NCBI GenBank assembly: GCA_002811645.1
Contig: PDIP01000098.1
Span: 49,658-84,986 of the forward strand
Length of the DNA: 35,329 nucleotides
Source of the DNA: Corallochytrium limacisporum
Taxonomy: Eukaryota; Opisthokonta
Direction: 5' to 3'
The notes under the pieces are model-generated. The model had not been told where the DNA came from, made no database searches, and worked only from the letters and a program-made list of their open reading frames with translations. The position numbers were made by a program, and so were the translations under genes. Every line of letters begins with the position of its first letter. Position 1 is the stretch's first letter. Of the stretch, positions 1-8,944 are shown piece after piece.

Positions 1-504
1 TTTGAACTCGGTTGGCGCGAATTTCTCCCTCCCTCCTTATTCCGGTTGATTAAATGTGATTTGGAGCAATATTTCGACGCAGAGGATAGTAGTATTTTAG
101 CTTTTTGGCTCTCGCTATTTGGATATACTTCCACGGGAGGGCACGGAAATTTTGCGAGGGAGGCTGGCTGCGACTGTTTGCGCCAGCTCGAGTTCGGTGA
201 GGAGTCCGTGTACGATCCTCCCGCTCATTCTTGCGATAACAAGCGCATACAAAGGCGTGCACAGGAAAGAACGACGAATGGTAGAAGAGTATCAAAGATA
301 TGTGTGAGAACAGAAACAAAGATACAGGAACATGACTATTGAGAACGGGAGAAGAAGAGCTTCATAGTGGCCATTGGACAACTAACGAAGAGTTGATCAG
401 AGAAACCTGATCGCAATGGAGTGTCTGACCTGAATAGCCGGATAGCGTCCTTTAGGGGATGGTAGAATGAGACAGGTTCTATATATTTCTTGAATAACAG
501 AGCT
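1..504. other. Gene-free 5' flank of the longin gene
   Basis: No convincing coding region is seen here. The open frames on both strands are under 100 codons, overlap one another and match no family I recognise. The stretch begins with a short pyrimidine-rich tract (CTCCCTCCCTCC, about 26-37), similar to pyrimidine tracts upstream of other genes in the window. It probably holds the promoter and 5' leader of the gene starting at 505. Confidence 0.5.
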
Positions 505-1770
505 ATGAGTTCACTTGCTATTGCAACCATACAGAGATACCCAGATGGCTTGGCGCTAGTATCCTCTGGGAATCAGGACCATATCCCGCCAGACCTAAGA
601 AGGGTTTTGAAACTGCTTTCTCGTAGGATCGGGCAGTTGATGCACCGGACGAGTGACCGTGGATGTATTGTTCTCACGGCCGATGGAAAGGCTGATGGCA
701 AGCACCCCGCATTTTACTATCAAATCAGGGGCCAAATCAGCATCATTGTGTTCCTCTTTCCCGGGGGAAACTCACTGGCTCCGGCCACCGGGTGGACCCT
801 GTGCGCAGAAGGCATCAAGGCATTCTACTCGCACGTCAACTCAAGTGCGGTAGCGTCGGTACAGAGACCACACTCGTTCATGAGCATTGAACCAACTATG
901 CGTGCGATAGTTGAACAGTTTCTGTTTCAACAGACCCTCCCGCAAGTGGCTATGGCCTTGAATACGTCCGGGAATGAGACCTACGCACAGCCACCACCAG
1001 TGATGTCTCTTTACGAATGTCTAGGCAATGACTGTCCTGTGGAATACATTCCCGAGCAAGTCCGACAAGCATTATATGAGAACAGTCTAATGCCCTCGAA
1101 AACGGCGCAGAATACAAATGGTTCATCGGGGTACGGACCACGAGACTATCAGGATATGACAAGCGTGCCTCTGCATAATGATCTCTCGCAGGCCAGTTCA
1201 CCGGTCCGCATCCCGCACGATTCTCGATCCGGTCGGACCGTGCTTGGTGGTATGGGCGTAGGTTTGAATCGATTTGCGACAGACGGTAGTGAGAGTCTGG
1301 CGAGCATGGTAATGAACGGGAAGTCGTTGAGGACCGATCAGGGCAATTGGGACAACGGGCGCATCCTGTCCGTCCTCCTGATGATTCTCGTAGTGGCAGA
1401 ATCATTGGCGCAGGCTTTAAACAGGCGGATCGAAGCGGTACCCATATTTGAACTGGATGTCACGCATCCACACAAAGTCCCAGGCGAGAAGGCTTTTGTC
1501 GCCTACCACGCTAGCTTTGGAGCCACAGCCCTCCTGCTGGCATACGCCCTCGTCCGGAACGTCTTCTGGCGCATGGTGCCGGCCATACTCCTTCTGTTCA
1601 TGCTCACTACGCGGCTCATGTGTGTATATTACTACGACTACTACTGGGAATGGCACACAGAAACGCTCCAGGCCATTGCCGTACTGTGGATCCTGGCCCG
1701 CGAGTATTCAGCCGGTACGTTTAGCAGTAGCTCTGGACAGATGTCTGGTCAGGGACGACACAGAGATTAA
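505..1770 (+). CDS. SEC22A: SEC22A/SEC22C-like longin-domain membrane protein
   Basis: This 421-residue protein resembles the SEC22A/SEC22C branch, ER-Golgi proteins that carry a longin domain and several C-terminal membrane spans instead of a SNARE helix. The longin domain covers about residues 1-145, with a family-like opening (IQRYPDGLALVSS), an LSRRIGQL helix and an RPHSF strand near its end. A polar, low-complexity linker of about 140 residues follows, which is longer than in animal homologues. Four hydrophobic helices sit at about 285-304, 333-351, 357-377 and 387-400. The frame is open upstream to a TTG at 490, but ATG 505 starts exactly at the longin fold and was chosen. It converges with the next gene across 43 bases. 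The family match is my recognition and was not searched. Confidence 0.8.
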   Translation: MSSLAIATIQRYPDGLALVSSGNQDHIPPDLRRVLKLLSRRIGQLMHRTSDRGCIVLTADGKADGKHPAFYYQIRGQISIIVFLFPGGNSLAPATGWTLCAEGIKAFYSHVNSSAVASVQRPHSFMSIEPTMRAIVEQFLFQQTLPQVAMALNTSGNETYAQPPPVMSLYECLGNDCPVEYIPEQVRQALYENSLMPSKTAQNTNGSSGYGPRDYQDMTSVPLHNDLSQASSPVRIPHDSRSGRTVLGGMGVGLNRFATDGSESLASMVMNGKSLRTDQGNWDNGRILSVLLMILVVAESLAQALNRRIEAVPIFELDVTHPHKVPGEKAFVAYHASFGATALLLAYALVRNVFWRMVPAILLLFMLTTRLMCVYYYDYYWEWHTETLQAIAVLWILAREYSAGTFSSSSGQMSGQGRHRD

Positions 1771-1790
1771 ACCGATACATTAGTGCTTCA

Positions 1791-1796
1791 TTTATT
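1791..1796 (-). terminator. Poly(A) signal AATAAA for the DUF836 gene
   Basis: TTTATT on the plus strand reads AATAAA on the minus strand, about 18 bases after the stop of the glutaredoxin-like gene. It lies inside the 43-base gap to the convergent longin gene, so the two transcripts probably overlap at their 3' ends. Confidence 0.5.
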
Positions 1797-1813
1797 TCGT
1801 TCATGCGTGTATG

Positions 1814-2152
1814 TCAGGGGCCCTCTTTGCTCTCATCCTTATGCTCTTCAAGTGCAACTAGAAGCTCCTTGACATGCAGCTTCCCGTGGCAAATCTTGTG
1901 GTTCCTAACATGGATCACGGGGACTGTCTCCGCGTAATCCTTCTTGGCCCAACCAAGTGGACCGTCCACTGAAAGTTCGTCAATGTTGACGATCCCTATC
2001 CGAAACGGTCTGGAGTTTTGTAGTTTTACTAGTTGGGAATAGGCAGTATCACATGGTGCGCAATTATGCTTCTTGAAGATCCACACCGGAGTCCCCGAGC
2101 CCAGTGAATGTGTGTTGAATCTCCGTACAGTTGTCGTTAGTAATCCACTCAT
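1814..2152 (-). CDS. Glutaredoxin-like DUF836 protein (C5orf63/YDR286C-like)
   Basis: A 112-residue thioredoxin-fold protein of the glutaredoxin-like DUF836 family (human C5orf63, yeast YDR286C). The sequence shows a first strand ending in a redox-type C-x2-C motif (C31-A-P-C34). A VPVIHV segment near residue 76 fits the cis-proline loop that packs on the active site. The first 16 residues are rich in Ser, Thr and Arg with no acidic residue, so a mitochondrial presequence is plausible. The ATG at 2152 is the only sensible start. Its substrate is not known from the sequence; dithiol/disulfide exchange is inferred from the fold. It converges with the longin gene and lies 257 bases downstream, on the same strand, of the type I membrane protein gene. 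Confidence 0.8.
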   Translation of the reverse strand: MSGLLTTTVRRFNTHSLGSGTPVWIFKKHNCAPCDTAYSQLVKLQNSRPFRIGIVNIDELSVDGPLGWAKKDYAETVPVIHVRNHKICHGKLHVKELLVALEEHKDESKEGP

Positions 2153-2409
2153 GGGTTCTGTCCAGTAAACATTTTAATCTTTCTCTTGTTCCTGTCTTTT
2201 CCTACTGCTACTCGTCATTCAGCTGGACAAAGACTTTATGAACCTTTGCGTTTTCTGATTCTATTTGCTCAACATCTCGGCCGAGATCCGGGGTGGGGAA
2301 GGGGAGGGCCCCCAACCCGCCACAAGTTTACTTTGCAGAAAGCTATGATGATGTATGGAGAATATTATGGACGAATAATTGTGTGATTTTGAAAATGATG
2401 GCGATGACT

Positions 2410-3438
2410 TTAGACGATAGAGTCAGCGTCCGAGCCCAGGCTAGCATTCTCGTATACATCGTTGCTTCTCTGGGCGTCTTGGTATACATGCGATTCATCA
2501 ATGGCATACGGGGACGCCCTGTTGATCCTGTTCGCACTGTCGTACATGTCCGCAGTAGCATCGATGTCCAGGTTTCGGATTGAAGACGTGGAAGGCTGGC
2601 TCTCCTTGCTTGTCCGCAGCTTCCTTCTCCCGGGCGAACCAGAAGATTCCAGTCCTGACCCCATCCATGCACTGTCGTATCCATCGGTGACATTGTTGAA
2701 ATAACCTTGGCTTGCCATGCTTCTCTGAATGAGATCAGCGTCTGTCTGGTTCTTGCTGTCGGTGCCCTGCTTGCGCTTGCGGATGAACAACACGGCAAAT
2801 ACTACAGTAGTGACCAGGGCCAACCCACCGACTACCCCCAGAACCGGAATCAGCCACTCCTCTGTAGAATTGCCACTGCTCTGGTCATCCTCTTCATTCG
2901 ATATTTCTGCGTTGTCGATGGCGAGAACGGAAATGTCTTGATCTGAAAAAGCGACGTTGTAAAAACCCTCATTGTACGCTTTAGTAACAGCAGCGAGAGT
3001 GTGTTCCTTATCACAAACTTCCTTCAACATCTCGTCATAGATAAGGATGTGAAGATCAGTGTCCTGGGCAGCATCGGCCATTACAGCAATACTACCTGGG
3101 ACCACTGCAAACCCACACAGTTCCTCTGAGGACGAGATCATTCTGAAACCTGCAGAGGTGGCAGTCCGAATGCTTGATACGACGTCTTCGCGATTCAAGT
3201 AAGTGACCAATGCACTCGTCTCGGTGCTGCTGGCCAGAGTCATGATCACTTCAGAGTCTATGTACATGCTGAACAATTCATCTACATCGTCAATGCTTGG
3301 TCCTTCTAAGTCAATGTCACCATCGTCATCGTCAGTGCTATTGTCAGTAGAGTTGCTTGCGTGCGTCCCGAGGGTGAACGAAAGTGCGAGAATGGCGAAT
3401 ATGGCCAGTAGCCGATTCCAACGCAATCTACCAGCCAT
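2410..3438 (-). CDS. Receptor-like type I single-pass membrane protein, unknown family
   Basis: A 342-residue protein I do not recognise. It has a clear signal peptide (residues 1 to about 27), an extracellular or luminal part to about 195 that begins with N-glycosylation sequons and an acidic run, one membrane helix (about 196-220) and a basic RKRK stop-transfer, then a cytosolic tail of about 120 residues. The outer part holds two similar segments of about 45 residues, each with an acidic/basic opening, an A-x-x-x-GF core and a following S-D/E-rich strand; only the first is followed by a GFAVV strand. The tail is rich in Ser, Asp and Tyr, with tyrosines in acidic or small-residue settings (YDSA, YAID, YQDA, YENA), which look like possible phosphotyrosine or sorting sites. 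A GTG-started extension to 3471 was rejected because ATG 3438 leads straight into the signal peptide. Confidence 0.75.
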   Translation of the reverse strand: MAGRLRWNRLLAIFAILALSFTLGTHASNSTDNSTDDDDGDIDLEGPSIDDVDELFSMYIDSEVIMTLASSTETSALVTYLNREDVVSSIRTATSAGFRMISSSEELCGFAVVPGSIAVMADAAQDTDLHILIYDEMLKEVCDKEHTLAAVTKAYNEGFYNVAFSDQDISVLAIDNAEISNEEDDQSSGNSTEEWLIPVLGVVGGLALVTTVVFAVLFIRKRKQGTDSKNQTDADLIQRSMASQGYFNNVTDGYDSAWMGSGLESSGSPGRRKLRTSKESQPSTSSIRNLDIDATADMYDSANRINRASPYAIDESHVYQDAQRSNDVYENASLGSDADSIV

Positions 3439-4060
3439 TTTGTCTGTCGTGATCTGTAAATTGTGCAACACCCGAGGAATCTCTGATTGATTCCCGCCAG
3501 TTCTACTGTGACACCAGGGACATAAAGCCCTTAACTACCATCCGAAGTGTCCCAATACATGGGATCAATTCCAAAACGGCAAATCACATTCACCACCCCC
3601 AGTACTGCTCGGAGTGCAGACTTGGCTGTAGGCCCCCACGGTCGCAACGCAACAAAAGGTACGAGCGCTTGCGGGTGTGACCGCGGCAAGCCGACTTTCA
3701 CTATGGAAAATATAGGGACATTTTTCTACACCAGCCAAAGCCATCTCGCGATGAGAGGGAGACCTACTTGGAGCTTTCTCGTTTCCGAATCTTTCCTCTC
3801 GCTGGCCTGTTTCGTCGCACCGCTTAACGCCACCAGTCTGAATCAAAACCCAACGACACACAACCGTATCGTCCCTCAGCATCTGCGTGTACTTATGATA
3901 CGCCTTCTTGTGCTTAAAATTTGCGTATTGTGTGTGTGTACACATGTCAAGAAGATGGGAGAGAGGGTGTGAGCTAAATTACTGTCGTACGTATCTGTCG
4001 GATCATGCTCACACACACGAACACACCCGCAGCAACAGAGAGGCCACCCGGGGAGGGGTG
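3439..4060. other. Intergenic, probable promoter of the type I membrane protein gene
   Basis: No gene is supported. Open frames on both strands of up to 141 codons have low-complexity or atypical composition and no recognisable motif. The stretch directly precedes the minus-strand ATG at 3438 and so should contain that gene's promoter and leader. Confidence 0.4.
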
Positions 4061-4062
4061 GG

Positions 4063-4102
<40 letters not shown>

Positions 4103-4112
4103 GAGCAGAGAA
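4061..4112. repeat. Imperfect GA/CAGAGA microsatellite
   Basis: A purine-rich run of GA dinucleotides interrupted by repeated CAGAGA units. It creates the apparently charged open frames on both strands here (Arg-Glu/Arg-Asp on plus, Ser-Leu on minus), which are not coding. Confidence 0.85.
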
Positions 4113-4293
4113 GGGTGGGTAGGTACCCTTGTGTAGCCTACGACCGATTGTAACAGTACCTTTCGTGTCCGCGCACTGTGCTAACGTCACCTGATTCTTC
4201 GAAAAGGTGGGATTCTCCTCAGTATTCTTCTACTGCCAGAACACAGAGAAATACAAAGAAATCTCTCCCCTCTTTCTCCGTTATGAACAAACT

Positions 4294-4308
4294 CCCCGGG
4301 GGGGGGGG
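4294..4308. repeat. C-run/G-run palindromic block (C4G11)
   Basis: Four C directly followed by eleven G. It is one of several C-run/G-run junctions found only in intergenic DNA of this window. The self-complementary centre could form a hairpin, and the G run could form other structures. Confidence 0.8.
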
Positions 4309-4520
4309 AGGGAGGCCCCATTCCGCCTTCGTCAAGCCGTGACCATATTCGGACACCTCCGACGTTGTCTCCAAGGCGTATTTGGACCTGTTCAGAGTTC
4401 AATATAGAAATCATCCACCTCTCTTTTTGCAGCGGTAATTTGTGATCGATTTCTTTTTTGTGTTCTACTTCCAATTTGGTCCAAGGGCAAAAAGGAAAAA
4501 AAGAAAACAACAAATCCAAA

Positions 4521-4547
4521 CCCCCCCCCCTTCCTTCCCCCCGGGGG
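4521..4547. repeat. C10 tract followed by a C6G5 block
   Basis: Ten C, a short TTCCTT spacer, then six C fused to five G. This is a second C-run/G-run junction 235 bases from the one at 4294. A polypyrimidine stretch (CT-rich, to about 4592) follows. Confidence 0.8.
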
Positions 4548-4662
4548 CGCACGCCCCCTGCCTCTCTCCTCCCTTCCCTGTTCTCTCCCTCACTACTATG
4601 TGTGGGTCTGTCGGCGCGGCTTGGTCTCCCGTGATGCACACGTAGAAGAGAGTGAGTAGTGC

Positions 4663-4678
4663 GTGTGTGTGTGTGTGT
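4663..4678. repeat. (GT)8 microsatellite
   Basis: Eight uninterrupted GT dinucleotides in noncoding DNA, flanked by purine-rich sequence. Confidence 0.85.
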
Positions 4679-4867
4679 AGGGTGTGTGGTTGGCGGCCGC
4701 GCCCCAAAAGGGAGGAAGGAAGGGGGGGGAGAGAGAGAAAAAAGAGGGAGAAGGAGTATAGGATTTCTACCAACAATTACTCTGCGGATGGCAGGGGTAT
4801 GGGTACTGGCCGTGCCGGTCGTGTATTCTCCATAAAAGGAGGGGGGTTCAGCGGAAATCAGGGTTAG

Positions 4868-6909
4868 AAGGTAGAGAGTGTGGGGGCCACCAAGGCGTTG
4901 AAAAAAGTTCCATGCCAGCTGCTTATGCCTAATATATTATTAACACGGTCTACGTGTGTTCCCGGAACGAAAATGAATTAGCTCGCCACCGCCAGAGGCG
5001 CTTTCTCTGCTTGTACGATCGCACCAAACGGTTCACATGCACCGAATAGTCAAGGCTTTCGGAACACGATGATGACTTGAAAGCAGCGGGAGGCAGTGCA
5101 GTTGCAGCTGCAGGTCTGGACACGGCTCAGACCTGAACATTGATCATGCACCCTATAGAAACTGACTACGACAGGGGCCGCATATCTAACTGTAGGGAGT
5201 ACATGCCCACTGTATCCGTCAATATCCTCTCTGACTGTGTGTGTCAGTACAAGTGAATTGGCGGTTGAGTTAGTGTGCTCGTTTGCAAGTTGCTTGGGTT
5301 TCATTGAACAAGCCCCAAGCCAGGACCGGCGTTCGGGGTTCAGTATCCAAGGACGATGAGCCGAGTAGGAAAGAAATTGTGGTTCCTACAGATAACACCA
5401 GTACGGACCAGATATTTTCCCGAAGTACATTAGGTACCGGAATGCGGGTATCGAGCAAGCACCAACTCCGAGCAGAGGATGGGACCCCGGATTTTGCTGG
5501 CCCCGACTGCCATCAATATCACAGGTCCATTAGTAGGAAACAGGGTCTGTTGCTCTACCGCACCAGAGTGAATGGAATGCTAGAGATTTGTGAAATCAGT
5601 GCACGCGGATGGAAACTGCCACAGTGGACAGTAGATCTGGTGGAGCTTAGCTGCGACCCACACCGTATGGAACATCATGAACTCTGGTTGACGACAGGAG
5701 AATCTCACGGCGGACAGACTCTGCACAGTTGGATTGGTGGATGTGTCTCACCTGTGGGAAGTTTGGCTCACTTGTGTGTTCCAAACCGCTGGATTACTAT
5801 GTTATTCCCGTTCCATGCTGAAAGGGACTACTACAGGTCGACTGGACGGCCCCAATAACCCACCTGCCGGAAAAACCATGGCCACACATTCCGAACCACT
5901 TTGCTCTCTAGCCGGTTCCTCGCTGCCGTAGGAAGGGAGGGTTGTCGCGGGGGTGCTTGACAACAGGCTAGAGACCATAGTTAATGTACTACTGCTGATG
6001 GCCCCAAGTGACGAAAAGTTAAAATGTTTCTTCCTATCAACCGCCATGGGACGGCGGGTTGGGCAGTGACAGATTTGTTTTCTCATGCTTGCCTTCGTTC
6101 CATCAGCACCGCGCAGTATTTGACAAGATGTGGCCCATAGTCTCACCATAACCTTGGCACGTTCTCATGGTTTATAAACATCTGGTTCGGCAGTCATTTT
6201 GACTGTGCTTCATGCCTCTTCCTCGCAAACCGGTGTCCTCACCATTGTGCCTGGCACATTGAGCCAATGAGAGGGCAGGAAAGTTCGACCCATCTTTTTG
6301 CGTCCACGACGGCACTTAATGTACCAGAGAGCGGCAACTTAGGGAGAACCGGTTTGCTTCCCACATTTTGATTCTGGCCGTGGCATCTCGATAAATTTTC
6401 AACTTATGGTTGAACTATCCACCAACATGCCAGTTGAAACATCATCAATTTATCTGCAGCACATTTGAGTCTTGAACGTGTCTAGTCCACTTCTGCGAAG
6501 GATACCATATTGCTGGGAACATTGGTACCATTCTCTGCAGAAGGGGGAGCAGCCTATACAGCTTTCCCCTTGAGACGTCACAAAGCATGATCCTCTGTGT
6601 AGTATGGAAATTTATTCCGCAATGTGCAAACTTCCCATTAGGAGATGCTGTGTCAACTTATGATGAGATTTCCATGCGTGCGTCATTCGAGTGAAAACGG
6701 TGCTTCAAAGTCGTTGTTTTCTCGAGAACGAGGAAAGCTACTTGGAGCGTGAAACTTTCAGTCAAAAGCGTAATTAAATGATCTCACTGTAACGACCTAT
6801 ATATTTGAACACAACATAGACATGTATACCTAATGGTCGGTAGGTTGACATATGTGTACAAGGATTATGATTTGACAGACTAGTACACGACACCAAGACA
6901 GACAAAGCT
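4868..6909. other. Gene-poor 2 kb upstream of the RA-PH adaptor
   Basis: I cannot support a gene here. The longest open frame is on the plus strand at 5283-5858; it begins at TTG, with the first ATG at 5442. It is unusually rich in Trp and His and has no motif I know. A minus-strand frame at 5802-6149 overlaps its end and looks no better. A CRE/ATF-like core (GACGTCAC) lies near 6574. The last several hundred bases should include the promoter and leader of the gene at 6910. A noncoding RNA or an intron-containing gene cannot be excluded by eye. Confidence 0.35.
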
Positions 6910-8865
6910 ATGGAAAAGCTCGGGATTGCAGAAGGGGATTCTGGAACCCCCCAGGTAGCAGCGGCCAATGTATGCTCAACAAAGCCGGCTCGTCCGGGAA
7001 TGGCAATCCCTCAAAGGGCACCCATGAAAACGTTAAACCTTATGGCAATCAAGCACAAGGTGTCAACGCAGTTTGAGCAAAGCCAGCAGCGCTTGAGTAT
7101 GGACGACGATGAAACATTGAATGATCTCCTTGACAGTCAGGCTGAGGTGGAAATTCTGGGCGACCGTGTTGTTTCGCGTGTCTCTCTTGCTACTCCGTGT
7201 TCGTTGTCAGCAAACACCCTCACCGAAGGAGACGAGTATGGCTCCGTGGACGAAGCCGACTATACATACACAGACGCAGATTACGGTGTGAAGCAGGGAG
7301 GATCTTATGAAGACGCGTACTATGAGGCCGATGACGCCAAGGGTTTGAACGGTACATACAACGCGGGTGCTAACGAGGGCCGAGAGCCGGTTGCTCCTCG
7401 GAAAATTGCAGCAGTAAACCCCGGGGACGATGGCGTCTACGGTGATGTTGACGACCACCAATACGATAAACCTGACGAGGACGGAGCATATGGTGAAGTA
7501 GATGACATCGCGGCCAAGCATGAGTATAAAGAGGTGGCCTCCGTGAACGGTCATGATGAAGAACGCGATGCGTACCCTGAGCTGGAGGATTCTATTGGTC
7601 CAGTGTCTTCCATCGTAAGCAGCACTCATGCACCATCGTGCACAAATTCCATTTACGCCAGTACACTCTATGAGGACCCTGCGGACGACTATTCTCAGAC
7701 CGAAGTGTCTCGTGACACTAGTTTGAGCAATCGTCCCCTGCCCCAAACACCGATGGGCGCGCGGCACAGCCGTACTTCCTCATCAATGTCTGCCACTACC
7801 ATTCCCTTGCCTCCACGCAATCCTACTCTGACCAAACTCCAGCAGTTCTGTCCACCAGCAGTGAGCCGATCTGCATCCGAGTCCTCCATGCAGGGTGCCG
7901 TGAAGGTGAGCACCAAGATCTACACAACTCCGACCTACGGCGTGCCTAGCCTGCTCCGGGAAAGTGACACCGCCAGTACAATCATTCGACAGTTCGTGCA
8001 CGATGGCCTGGATCCCAAAAAGAACTGGGCCATGCAGGAATCTATTCCGGCCTTGGGTCTGGTGCGGGTAATCGAAGACCATGAGAACATCGCAAAAATT
8101 GGTGTGCGGTGGCCAGATGGCAACAGTGGGGAATCCACCTCTCATATTCGATTCTTAATGAAGGACTATGAGAAGAAATTCAAGCTACCTGACTGTATGA
8201 ACAGCTGGGACGAATCCCTCCCGAACTACATTGAGGCGTGTACAATAAATCGCCTGCAAAAGGATGGAAAGTTCAAAAAGCGCCACATCAAGTGCTGTGA
8301 AGAGAGCGGCAGCAAAGTTCTGTATAATGACAAAGGCAAGGGTAAGTTCAAAGAGTTGTGTGACCTCAGCGAACTCATCATCTACCACACCATAGGCTTC
8401 AAGGAGCGAATGGGTGCCCCCACTGATCGTTGCCTGGTTCTAGTGCCGAATTCGACACCTTACACATTGCGCACCAAGGCTATTGTTCTCTGCTTTGAGG
8501 ACGAGTACGCCATGAATAACGCTGTTGCCATCTTGCGCCGGGCAAAATATGGCAGACAGATTGCTGTGGACGAGACATATCACCAGAGTCTCCAGTCCAT
8601 TGCCCTACCTACACATGTCACGCACCACTTCAGTGGCCGTGGTAAGGCCACAGTGTCCAAGACACCGAGCAGCAGCTCTGCCGGAGTTATGCGTCCGGAT
8701 GCCCACATCACCGGTTCTATTCTTGCCGATCGCACTGCCAGCCGGACTGGCAGCGACAGGGCAGCAAAGGCGGCAAATCACAAATTTGAGAAGAAGCATC
8801 AGCGAAATATGTCCAGGTCTAGCAACCATTTGGCGGGCAACGGCAATGGACGTCGCCGCAAGTAA
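6910..8865 (+). CDS. RA-PH adaptor of the MRL/Grb7 type with N-terminal tyrosine motif array
   Basis: A 651-residue cytosolic adaptor. From about 330 to 425 it has a Ras-association domain of the kind seen in MRL proteins (RIAM, lamellipodin, MIG-10) and Grb7/10/14, with the diagnostic stretch from W-x-M-x-E-x-x-P-x-L to the EDHEN motif at 389-393. A PH-like domain follows at about 439-545. This RA-PH tandem links active Ras/Rap GTPases to membrane lipids. Residues 100-260 carry about a dozen tyrosines in acidic contexts (YGSV, YEDA, YGDV, YDKP, YGEV, YKEV, YPEL, YEDP) that resemble SH2-binding sites. Proline motifs (RPLPQTP, PLPPRNP) just before the RA domain resemble SH3 ligands. The C-terminus is basic and Ser/Arg-rich. 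There is no SH2 domain and no FPPPP-type EVH1 ligand. ATG 6910 is the first in the frame. It converges with TMEM129, 79 bases away. Confidence 0.8.
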   Translation: MEKLGIAEGDSGTPQVAAANVCSTKPARPGMAIPQRAPMKTLNLMAIKHKVSTQFEQSQQRLSMDDDETLNDLLDSQAEVEILGDRVVSRVSLATPCSLSANTLTEGDEYGSVDEADYTYTDADYGVKQGGSYEDAYYEADDAKGLNGTYNAGANEGREPVAPRKIAAVNPGDDGVYGDVDDHQYDKPDEDGAYGEVDDIAAKHEYKEVASVNGHDEERDAYPELEDSIGPVSSIVSSTHAPSCTNSIYASTLYEDPADDYSQTEVSRDTSLSNRPLPQTPMGARHSRTSSSMSATTIPLPPRNPTLTKLQQFCPPAVSRSASESSMQGAVKVSTKIYTTPTYGVPSLLRESDTASTIIRQFVHDGLDPKKNWAMQESIPALGLVRVIEDHENIAKIGVRWPDGNSGESTSHIRFLMKDYEKKFKLPDCMNSWDESLPNYIEACTINRLQKDGKFKKRHIKCCEESGSKVLYNDKGKGKFKELCDLSELIIYHTIGFKERMGAPTDRCLVLVPNSTPYTLRTKAIVLCFEDEYAMNNAVAILRRAKYGRQIAVDETYHQSLQSIALPTHVTHHFSGRGKATVSKTPSSSSAGVMRPDAHITGSILADRTASRTGSDRAAKAANHKFEKKHQRNMSRSSNHLAGNGNGRRRK

Positions 8866-8944
8866 GGCTATCTTCGTCATCGTCATCATTCATGTAAACT
8901 AAAAGATTCTAAATATCTATCATGTATTGCATTTGACGGATGAT

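Noticed and set aside
490-504. TTG start extending the longin protein by five residues
   Set aside because: A non-ATG start is unlikely, and ATG 505 begins at the domain.
3547-4190. Overlapping frames on both strands near the GA microsatellite
   Set aside because: They are driven by simple repeats and give low-complexity products.
5283-5858. 191-codon plus-strand frame as a protein gene
   Set aside because: It starts at TTG with the first ATG 53 codons in, is oddly rich in Trp and His, overlaps other frames and shows no motif.
6270-6295. GTTCGACCC as a tRNA B box
   Set aside because: The flanking bases do not form a T-arm stem, and no A box lies upstream.
7207-7767. 186-codon minus frame inside the RA-PH adaptor gene
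   Set aside because: It is the antisense shadow of the repetitive acidic and tyrosine codons of the real gene.
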